NCBI GenBank assembly: GCA_035560935.1
Contig: DATMYQ010000024.1
Location: forward strand, 1-8,033
DNA length: 8,033 nt
DNA from: DATMYQ01 sp035560935
GTDB lineage: Bacteria > Bacillota > Negativicutes > Sporomusales > Sporomusaceae
Direction of reading: 5' to 3'
How positions within the stretch are numbered: position 1 is the stretch's first letter; every line of letters starts with the position of its first letter. A program made the translations under genes and the position numbers. A model generated the notes under the pieces. The model did not search any database, was not told where the DNA came from, and saw only the letters and a program-made list of their open reading frames with translations. Positions 1 through 4,950 of this stretch are shown piece after piece.

Positions 1-98
1 AAATATCAAAATGGAACATTTGTCCTAGCAAGGTTAGGACGTCCGACCTCTAGTAGAAGAATGTCGATTGATGTAGAATGAAATCAGACAAAGAGATA
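1..98. other. Non-coding segment upstream of the riboswitch array, with a small hairpin
   Basis: No convincing reading frame is seen. A 6-bp hairpin, GTCCTA (22-27) with TAGGAC (35-40), has no T-run after it, so it is not a good terminator. An 8-bp palindrome GGACGTCC lies at 37-44. A promoter for the riboswitch transcript is expected here. TAGAAT at 74-79 is a plausible -10 box that would start the RNA just before the first aptamer, but no good -35 box lies 16-18 bp upstream, so the promoter is only a weak candidate. Confidence 0.35.
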
Positions 99-175
99 TT
101 GGGCAAACTCACTGAAAGGTGAGGACGCAAAGCTATGGGTCTAAGGGCGAGAGCCTAGGATTGCCAGGTTGCCTT
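99..175 (+). promoter_or_regulatory. c-di-GMP-I (GEMM-I) riboswitch aptamer, copy 1
   Basis: This RNA domain senses a cyclic dinucleotide and controls transcription of the downstream gene. P1 is GGCAA (102-106) with TTGCC (169-173). P1b is CTCACT/GGTGAG capped by a GAAA tetraloop. The invariant joining sequence GGACGCAAAGC (123-133) follows. The second helix carries the CTAAGG/CCTAGGA tetraloop-receptor region and a GAGA apical loop. The position that separates c-di-GMP from cGAMP binders in this family (G20 of the Vibrio Vc2 RNA) aligns with a G, so c-di-GMP is the expected ligand. A connector hairpin (173-192) leads to the terminator at 197. Confidence 0.95.
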
Positions 176-196
176 CGAAGTTTATTTCGAAGTAAT

Positions 197-235
197 GCCC
201 AAACTGATTGTCTGCCGTATCGGTTTGGGCTTATT
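197..235 (+). terminator. Riboswitch-controlled terminator-like hairpin, copy 1
   Basis: GCCCAAACTGAT (197-208) pairs with ATCGGTTTGGGC (219-230) over 12 bp including a G-U pair. It is followed only by TTATT, a weak U-tract. TGCCCAA (196-202) can alternatively pair with TTGGGCA (99-105), the 5' side of aptamer stem P1, forming an antiterminator that excludes both P1 and the terminator. Confidence 0.7.
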
Positions 236-364
236 CGCGTTGGAATGAATGAGTAAGAAAGCGAGGGGCGCGAAGTTCGGACAAAAGAAGATTACGGGCC
301 ATGAAATTGAACTAGGAATGACAAAATAGCATTGCGGTAGTAAAAGCGGTCAAACAACAGAATA

Positions 365-441
365 TTGGGCAAACTCACTGAAAGGTGAGGACGCAAAGCT
401 ATGGGTCTAAGGGCGAAAGCCTAGGATTGCCAAGTTGCCTT
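365..441 (+). promoter_or_regulatory. c-di-GMP-I (GEMM-I) riboswitch aptamer, copy 2
   Basis: It has the same architecture as copy 1: GGCAA (368-372) pairs with TTGCC (435-439) as P1, the CTCACT-GAAA-GGTGAG helix and GGACGCAAAGC are present, and the apical loop is GAAA instead of GAGA. At the base of the second helix the 3' strand reads CCAAG rather than CCAGG, turning a T-G wobble of copy 1 into a T-A pair, so the helix is retained. The connector hairpin CTTCAAA/TTTGGAG lies at 439-457. Confidence 0.95.
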
Positions 442-461
442 CAAAGAGTATTTGGAGTAAT

Positions 462-501
462 GCCCAAATTGATTGTTTGCCATGTCGGTTTGGGTATATT
501 T
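462..501 (+). terminator. Riboswitch-controlled terminator-like hairpin, copy 2
   Basis: CCCAAATTGA (463-472) pairs with TCGGTTTGGG (485-494) over 10 bp, extended by a G-T pair at 462/495. TATATTTA follows, an imperfect U-tract. TGCCCAA (461-467) is also complementary to TTGGGCA (365-371) on the 5' side of aptamer P1. A second GCCCAAA occurs just downstream at 504-510 and could compete for the same partners. Confidence 0.65.
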
Positions 502-629
502 ACGCCCAAATGCCGAAGTAAGAAAGTGAGGGGCGCGAAGTTCGGACAAGAAAAGATTACAGACCATGAAGTTGAATTGGGAATGACAAAATAGCACTAT
601 GGTAGTAAAAGTGGTCAAACAACAGAAGA

Positions 630-706
630 TTGGGCAAACTCAACGAAAGTTGGGGACGCAAAGCCTTGGGTCTAAGGGCGAAAGCCTATGATTGCCAGGT
701 TGCCTT
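630..706 (+). promoter_or_regulatory. c-di-GMP-I (GEMM-I) riboswitch aptamer, copy 3
   Basis: P1 is GGCAA (633-637) with TTGCC (700-704). P1b changes to CTCAAC-GAAA-GTTGGG, which pairs throughout with one T-G wobble, so its changes relative to copies 1 and 2 are compensatory. GGACGCAAAGC is intact, followed by the CCTTGGG/CCAGG lower helix, the CTAAGG receptor region and a GAAA apical loop. The connector hairpin CTTCGA/TCGAAG is at 704-722. The spacer that follows differs from copies 1 and 2 and includes a small 6-bp hairpin at 818-834. Confidence 0.95.
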
Positions 707-726
707 CGAAGCTTGCTCGAAGTAAT

Positions 727-767
727 GCCCAAATTGGTTATTTCTGTGATCGATTTGGGCTTCATTA
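727..767 (+). terminator. Riboswitch-controlled terminator-like hairpin, copy 3
   Basis: GCCCAAATTG (727-736) pairs with CGATTTGGGC (751-760), extendable by two or three further pairs. It is followed by TTCATTA, a weak U-tract. TGCCCAA (726-732) matches TTGGGCA (630-636) of aptamer P1 as the alternative antiterminator pairing. Confidence 0.65.
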
Positions 768-868
768 CGTTAATGTAAAGAAGCGAGAAGCAAGGGGCAA
801 AATGATCTGACGACTCAGTATTGAAAAGCAATACAACTAATGAATCAAAGAGACATGACAACAGAATA

Positions 869-946
869 TTTGGGCAAACTCAACGAAAGTTGAGGACGCA
901 AAGCCTTGGGTCTAAGGGTGAAAACCTATGATTGCCAGGTTGCCTT
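869..946 (+). promoter_or_regulatory. c-di-GMP-I (GEMM-I) riboswitch aptamer, copy 4 (gene-proximal)
   Basis: P1 is GGCAA (873-877) with TTGCC (940-944). P1b is CTCAAC-GAAA-GTTGAG, and GGACGCAAAGC is intact. The apical stem of the second helix reads AGGGT-GAAA-ACCT, whereas the other copies read AGGGC with GCCT. A C-G pair has become T-A, which is direct evidence that the helix is maintained. The connector hairpin CTTCGA/TCGGAG is at 944-962. This copy lies directly before the strongest terminator and the start of the RTX-caspase gene. Confidence 0.95.
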
Positions 947-965
947 CGAAGCTTGCTCGGAGTCT

Positions 966-1005
966 GCCCAAATTAGTTGTTTATGTGACTGAATTGGGCT
1001 TTTTT
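966..1005 (+). terminator. Riboswitch-controlled intrinsic terminator, copy 4
   Basis: GCCCAAATTAGT (966-977) pairs with ACTGAATTGGGC (988-999) with one internal mismatch and a 10-nt loop. It is followed by six T residues (1000-1005). This is the only one of the four with a canonical U-tract. The antiterminator alternative is one pair longer than in the other copies: TTTGGGCA (869-876) with TGCCCAAA (965-972). It ends 39 nt before the start codon, so it would block transcription before translation begins. Confidence 0.85.
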
Positions 1006-1030
1006 ACATTAAATTACACGAGCAAGAAAG

Positions 1031-1036
1031 AGGAGG
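1031..1036 (+). promoter_or_regulatory. Ribosome binding site that fixes the RTX-caspase start
   Basis: AGGAGG sits 8 nt before the ATG at 1045. An in-frame ATG at 928 lies inside aptamer 4, has no such site, and would translate through the aptamer and terminator, so 1045 is preferred. Confidence 0.93.
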
Positions 1037-1044
1037 ACTATAAA

Positions 1045-3099
1045 ATGGCTATAATCAATGGCGATGCGAATAATAATACATTGTTGGGAACTACGGCGAA
1101 CGATAGCATTAATGGTGGAGCAGGGAATGATTGGATCAACACCGGTGGTGGCCGGGATACCGTATATGGTGGAACTGGTAATGATACGATTATGGCATTC
1201 AGTGGTTCAGGAAACTTACTGTATGGTGGCGACGGCGATGATTTTATCCGGGGGATGGGTTCCTTGGACGGTGGCAGCGGAAACGATCTGCTCATGACTT
1301 ACAATGGCGATGCGACGCTTCAGGGCGGGGTTGGAAATGATACGTATGTATCGGGTATGTCCTACTACAATACGGTAATTTTGAACGATAAAGGAGCAGG
1401 TAGCAGCGATAAGGACACGTTGTCGCTTAGTGATTATGGCATCAATTTGGCGGATGTAAGGCTTAGCCGGTCGGGTGACAATCTGGTCATTACGCATATA
1501 GCGCGCAATAAATCAGTGATAGTTACGAATTGGTTTTTAGGCGCACAGTATCAAGTTGACAATGTTGTTTTTGGCGGAGGTGTTACCTACAGCGCCGCTG
1601 ATATCACTAGTCGGGTCGGTCAGCTTTATACGGGAACTGCGGCTGCGGACTCTTTAACGGGTGCGTTGAGTAATGACACGATGAACGGCGGCGCTGGCAA
1701 TGATTGGTTGTCTGCTGGCGCGGGTGCGGACATTCTGAATGGTGATGCCGGGAACGACAGCTTGGACGGCGGTGCTGGCGATGATTATCTGGATGGCGGT
1801 GCTGGTGTGGACAGTATTTGGGGTGGCGCCGGCAATGATACCACCGTATATGATTCATCGGATTTAGTGGTAAGCGGTGGTGCCGGTACCGATGTTTTGA
1901 CGGCGGCCTCGTTGACCAGCGGTTTGATCAACTGGGATTTGAGTAAGTACTCGGATATCGAATCATTTGTGGGAACTGCCTATAACGACACCATTACCGG
2001 TTCTTCGCTAAATGAAATCATTAGCGGCGGCACCGGAACCGATTTACTGAGCGGCGGCGCCGGTGACGATTTCCTGTTGGGCGGCACAAACAATGATACG
2101 CTGGTGGGTGGATTGGGCAACGATAATCTGACCGGGGGAACCGGCAGCGACGTTTATAAATTCACTGATTTGTGGGGTAAGGATGTTATCAGTTTTGATA
2201 CCGATAACGCGAACGACACGATTCTATTCGGCAATGGGATTTCAAAACAAAGTCTGTCTGCTGCTTACAGTGGGAACAACCTAGTTTTGAGTGCCGGCGG
2301 CTATGGCTCTGTTACGATTGAAAATTGGAATACGGCAAAACTGAATAATATTCAATTTGCCGATGGTACGACGGCCACCGTGGATTCCTATGTTAATACC
2401 CTGAAAACCGCTTCGGCGATTATCAATACAGACCATGCGTTGATTGTCGGCATCGGTAAATACAGTGGCGTTAAAAAAGATCTTGCTGGGGTTGCTTATG
2501 ATGTGACGGATGTAAAAACCTTCGTGAATACTGATAGTGTATGGAAATCGGGTAATACGGCAACTAGTGTAATTCAGGATGCTCAGGCGACGAAAGCGAA
2601 CGTGATGACTTCGCTCTCGAATCTGGCGAGCCAAGTATCGGCTGGCGATGATGTGCTGTTATACTATTCCGGTCATTCCAATACCGGTCTGGTAGCGGTA
2701 GATGGCAATAAGATAACCCCGACGGAGCTGTATCAGGCAGTGTCGGCTATTGGCGCCAAAGTTGGTGTGACCGGACATGTGAGTACTTTCATTGATGGTT
2801 GTTACTCGGGAAGCTTTGTCAATTATTTCAAAGCGCAGAATGCGGGAAGTCAGTATACTATCATGAGTTCATCTTCTGCCTCGGAAACCAGTTATGACAT
2901 TGGAACTAATGGCGTGTTTACATCCGCTTTAATGGATGAAGCACTTAATGGTAAATTAGCGGATTTGAATAAAGACAGCTACATTACCACTCAGGAACTT
3001 TACACGTATATGACGAAGACCACGACAATGAGCGGATTAAGCAGCTATATGCATCCGCAAATCTATGATGGGTCCGGCGGCAGTTACATTATCGGGTAA
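1045..3099 (+). CDS. RTX-repeat calcium-binding protein with C-terminal caspase-like (C14/metacaspase-type) protease domain
   Basis: A predicted calcium-dependent cysteine protease of 684 residues. About 16 RTX nonapeptides (GGxGxDxxx) lie in clusters at residues 24-102, 215-286 and 328-372; in known RTX proteins these bind calcium and fold into beta-rolls. Two haemolysin-type-associated regions at roughly 125-195 and 375-450 follow the RTX stretches (motifs NLVIT...VTNWF and NLVLS...IENWN). The caspase fold runs from about 464 (HALIVGIGKYSG) to the end, with the His of YYSGHS (H544), the Cys of DGCYSGS (C586), and D584/D618 in positions where metacaspases have pocket acids. Residues 640-651 (D-x-N-x-D...E) match an EF-hand loop. 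No signal peptide, transmembrane segment or C-terminal type I secretion region is visible, so its location is unknown. Four c-di-GMP riboswitches precede it and a strong terminator follows, making it monocistronic. The domain assignment is firm; substrate and export are not known. Confidence 0.93.
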   Translation: MAIINGDANNNTLLGTTANDSINGGAGNDWINTGGGRDTVYGGTGNDTIMAFSGSGNLLYGGDGDDFIRGMGSLDGGSGNDLLMTYNGDATLQGGVGNDTYVSGMSYYNTVILNDKGAGSSDKDTLSLSDYGINLADVRLSRSGDNLVITHIARNKSVIVTNWFLGAQYQVDNVVFGGGVTYSAADITSRVGQLYTGTAAADSLTGALSNDTMNGGAGNDWLSAGAGADILNGDAGNDSLDGGAGDDYLDGGAGVDSIWGGAGNDTTVYDSSDLVVSGGAGTDVLTAASLTSGLINWDLSKYSDIESFVGTAYNDTITGSSLNEIISGGTGTDLLSGGAGDDFLLGGTNNDTLVGGLGNDNLTGGTGSDVYKFTDLWGKDVISFDTDNANDTILFGNGISKQSLSAAYSGNNLVLSAGGYGSVTIENWNTAKLNNIQFADGTTATVDSYVNTLKTASAIINTDHALIVGIGKYSGVKKDLAGVAYDVTDVKTFVNTDSVWKSGNTATSVIQDAQATKANVMTSLSNLASQVSAGDDVLLYYSGHSNTGLVAVDGNKITPTELYQAVSAIGAKVGVTGHVSTFIDGCYSGSFVNYFKAQNAGSQYTIMSSSSASETSYDIGTNGVFTSALMDEALNGKLADLNKDSYITTQELYTYMTKTTTMSGLSSYMHPQIYDGSGGSYIIG

Positions 3100-3117
3100 T
3101 ATCGTTCGCGAGGTCTG

Positions 3118-3160
3118 GGGCTTTGTTGAAGCGCGAGTTTCAATAAAGCCCTTTGTCTTA
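3118..3160 (+). terminator. Intrinsic terminator of the RTX-caspase gene
   Basis: GGGCTTTGTTGAA (3118-3130) pairs with TTCAATAAAGCCC (3139-3151), 13 bp with one G-U pair and an 8-nt loop, followed by TTTGTCTTATT. It lies 18 nt after the stop codon, so the methyltransferase downstream should have its own promoter. Confidence 0.9.
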
Positions 3161-3401
3161 TTGCCTTGACTGCGGTGATTGATTTTGTTTGAGAAGGTTT
3201 GGCTCCGGGAGGGCGCTGATTTGAAAAAAACTGAATAATCAAGCAGGAATTTTATGTAAAAACAGCGAAAAGCGTAAATATAGTTAACTGGAAACGCCAT
3301 TGATTACCTTGCCTGAGGAAAAAAGCATCAATAGATAAATGCCATAATACATAGGAAGTAAATGGCGTTCCAAGAACGGTTTCTGAGGAAAGGGTGTTAG
3401 G
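3161..3401 (+). other. Leader of the methyltransferase operon, with an inverted repeat
   Basis: Non-coding. AACGCCATT (3293-3301) and AATGGCGTT (3361-3369) are perfect 9-bp complements 59 nt apart and could close a structured 5' leader. TATAGT (3279-3284) and CATAAT (3343-3348) are possible -10 boxes, but neither has a good -35 partner. The segment GCAGGAATTTT...GCGAAAA (3243-3270) resembles an upstream element I associate from memory with Negativicutes genes; this is unverified. The ribosome binding site of the next gene is within GAGGAAAGGG (about 3386-3395). No known riboswitch class is recognised. Confidence 0.45.
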
Positions 3402-4310
3402 ATGAGTTTGCTTCAGGCATTAGAAAAAGTGGATCAGGTTTGGAATTTGGACCGTCTTTTACAACAGGAACTGGAAGAAGAAGAAATCATCAAAAGCTTC
3501 ACCGAAAGTCATTTGGCATACCGTTGGGTGCATTCGAAAGCCGGCAGCATTCATATGGCGCTGAATCCATCCGGGAAATTCAGTAAAGCCGGTTTTTACG
3601 GGCAGGCAGATTTGGTTGCCCGCCACATTCGGGAAACCGGTGCCCGGTCCGTGTTGGAGATGGGGTGTGGGAAAGGATTTAATACTTTATACCTGGCCGG
3701 GAAATACCCGGAGGTATCGTTTCACGGCATTGATTTGACTCCCCGCCACATTATGCTGGCGAAAAAATCAGCGACGCAAGCCAGGCTAAATGATGTGGAG
3801 TTTCAGACAGGAAATTTCAGCACGCTGCCCTACCGGTCAGAATCATTTGATCTGGTGTTTGCAGTGGAAACCCTCTGTTATTCGAAATATAAACCCAAAA
3901 GCCTGATGGAAGCGCAGCGGGTGATGGGAAAGGGAAAACGGTTCGTTATTGTGGACGGTTTTCGCACCGATGAATTTGCCCGGTTGGATGAAGATGTACA
4001 AACGGCGGCGGCGCTGGCGGAGAAATCAATGGCGGTGCAGGAGTTTGCTGTGTTGTCGGAGTTTCTGACGATGGCAGAGATGAGTGGGTTTAAGGTTTTG
4101 GCGGCAGAAGACCGGACGGCGGATATTATGCCGACGGTTTACCGGCTGGCCCGCAAAGCCCGTACATATTACTGGAGTCCGGCGCTGTCCCGGTGGATCA
4201 ATACGTTGTTGCCGGAAGCGATGTTGAAAAATTCGGTGGCAGCATTACTGATGCCGCATACCATACAATGCGGCGCCCATTCGTATCAGGCAATTGTGCT
4301 GGAGTCATAG
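3402..4310 (+). CDS. Class I SAM-dependent methyltransferase
   Basis: A 302-residue predicted cytoplasmic methyltransferase that transfers a methyl group from S-adenosylmethionine to an unidentified acceptor. The Rossmann core spans about residues 70-190: motif I LEMGCGKG (85-92) for SAM binding, the acidic end of strand 2 at D111 (HGIDLT), motif II-like GNFSTLPY (137-144) and motif IV FDLVFAVETLCY (149-160). The N-terminal part (HSKAGSIHMALNP ... GFYGQADLVARHI) and the longer C-terminal part resemble the sterol/tocopherol/UbiE-like group acting on lipids or other small molecules, but the substrate cannot be read from sequence. The C-terminal 50 residues are basic and hydrophobic, which could favour membrane association. 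It is followed after 24 bp by a membrane protein gene, probably in one operon. The start is supported by a GGAAAGGG stretch just upstream. Confidence 0.85.
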   Translation: MSLLQALEKVDQVWNLDRLLQQELEEEEIIKSFTESHLAYRWVHSKAGSIHMALNPSGKFSKAGFYGQADLVARHIRETGARSVLEMGCGKGFNTLYLAGKYPEVSFHGIDLTPRHIMLAKKSATQARLNDVEFQTGNFSTLPYRSESFDLVFAVETLCYSKYKPKSLMEAQRVMGKGKRFVIVDGFRTDEFARLDEDVQTAAALAEKSMAVQEFAVLSEFLTMAEMSGFKVLAAEDRTADIMPTVYRLARKARTYYWSPALSRWINTLLPEAMLKNSVAALLMPHTIQCGAHSYQAIVLES

Positions 4311-4334
4311 CAGTATTGGGAAAGGAAATGTAGC

Positions 4335-4838
4335 ATGTTACCAATGTCTCATGTGGTTCTTACGTCGGTGGCGGTGATGGCCGCTGAAAAAATGCAGCTT
4401 TTACAGAATGTCGACTATCGATGGGTGTTGGTTGGTTCGGTGCTGCCGGATATTATTGATAAACCGATTTGGAGTCTGCTTTATGATGAGTCCTGGAAGG
4501 CGGCCCGGTTTGTTGGCCATACGCCTTTTTTTTCCTTGTTTATCCTGGCATTGGGATATATATACTGGCGGCAGACGAACAACAATTGTTTGATTGTCGT
4601 TTCGCTGGGCTGTTTTTGCCATCTGGCTCTGGATGCGATTTGGCGAATTCCGACGTTACTGTACTGGCCGCTGCACGGTTGGCGATTTTCACGGATCACG
4701 GCTGATGTTCAGTTATTATCTTCTGTCAATCTGCAATTACTGGAGTGGGTGAGCGGGGGAATCCTACTGGCCGTGGTGGTTAAGTTTTTTGGCTATGATT
4801 TATTTAACGTGGAAAAGATCAAACGCTATTTGCCGTAA
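4335..4838 (+). CDS. YdjM/DUF457-family membrane protein, putative metal-dependent hydrolase
   Basis: A 167-residue integral membrane protein. It shows the histidine/aspartate pattern of the YdjM-like (DUF457) family: H6 near the N-terminus, LPDIID (37-42), GHT (61-63), CHLALD (95-100) and YWPLHG (110-115). Hydrophobic segments lie at roughly 30-40, 64-78, 84-98 and 136-153. The family is described as membrane-bound metal-dependent hydrolases, but a defined substrate is generally lacking, so only a family-level call is justified. The ATG at 4335 has AAAGGA 9 nt upstream; an internal ATG at codon 4 lacks a better site. The 24-bp gap to the methyltransferase suggests cotranscription, and the operon ends at the bidirectional terminator at 4868. 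Together the pair could act on a membrane lipid, but this is speculation. Confidence 0.8.
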   Translation: MLPMSHVVLTSVAVMAAEKMQLLQNVDYRWVLVGSVLPDIIDKPIWSLLYDESWKAARFVGHTPFFSLFILALGYIYWRQTNNNCLIVVSLGCFCHLALDAIWRIPTLLYWPLHGWRFSRITADVQLLSSVNLQLLEWVSGGILLAVVVKFFGYDLFNVEKIKRYLP

Positions 4839-4867
4839 AAGGGTAAAGTATTGTTCAATAAAATAAT

Positions 4868-4924
4868 AACCGCCCCCTAAGTGAATGCAGTAGGTTATAC
4901 TGTATAACTTTGGGGGGCGGTTTA
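4868..4924. terminator. Bidirectional terminator between convergent operons
   Basis: AACCGCCCCC (4868-4877) pairs with GGGGGCGGTT (4913-4922). The inner AAGT/ACTT and CAGTA/TACTG (4888-4892/4898-4902) add further stacking. T-rich sequence follows in the + direction (TTTATATT) and, on the opposite strand, after the other arm (ATTATTTTATT). It can serve the YdjM-like gene on the + strand and the exporter operon on the - strand. Confidence 0.9.
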
Positions 4925-4950
4925 TATTAACCAGCTCTTTTTTTGCTGAC

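Larger units (their letters stand above)
99..1030 (+). repeat. Four tandem copies of a riboswitch-plus-terminator leader unit
   Basis: The invariant GGGCAAACTC that opens each aptamer starts at 101, 367, 632 and 872, giving periods of 266, 265 and 240 bp. Each unit contains, in order, the aptamer, a short connector hairpin, a terminator-like hairpin and a purine-rich segment that resembles the real ribosome-binding region before 1045. Units 1 and 2 are nearly identical over their whole length. Units 3 and 4 share a second aptamer subtype (CAAC-GAAA-GTTG stem, CCTTGGG, CCTATGATT) but have diverged after the terminator. This suggests successive duplication of a complete 5' leader. The spacers contain no supported gene. 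Confidence 0.9.

Noticed and set aside
802..810. ATG-ATC-TGA minimal frame after AAGGGG in repeat unit 3
   Set aside because: Two codons after a chance purine run; it is not conserved in the other units.
385..861. Short open frames across the riboswitch array on both strands (385-594 +, 421-618 -, 640-861 -)
   Set aside because: They run through aptamers and terminators, lack good start signals and show no protein-like pattern; the structured RNA explains the sequence.
99..946. cGAMP-selective (GEMM-Ib) or c-di-GMP-II class
   Set aside because: The aligned position 20 appears to be G in all four copies, matching c-di-GMP binders, and the fold is that of class I. Binding assays would be decisive.
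99..1005. CRISPR array or mobile-element interpretation of the direct repeats
   Set aside because: Unit length is about 240-266 bp with no short repeat/spacer structure, no transposase and no terminal inverted repeats; the units are riboswitches.
928..1044. In-frame N-terminal extension of the RTX-caspase gene from an ATG at 928
   Set aside because: It would encode 39 residues across aptamer 4 and its terminator, lacks a ribosome binding site, and the ATG at 1045 has a perfect AGGAGG at 8 nt plus a typical RTX N-terminus (MAIINGD).
1038..2634. Long open frames antisense to the RTX gene (e.g. 1038-1295, 1607-1858, 2281-2634)
   Set aside because: Proline-, histidine- or serine-rich low-complexity products mirror the Gly/Asp repeats of the sense strand, and there are no ribosome binding sites.
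3293..3401. SAM or SAH riboswitch upstream of the methyltransferase
   Set aside because: No conserved core of any SAM or SAH class can be recognised; only a simple inverted repeat is present.
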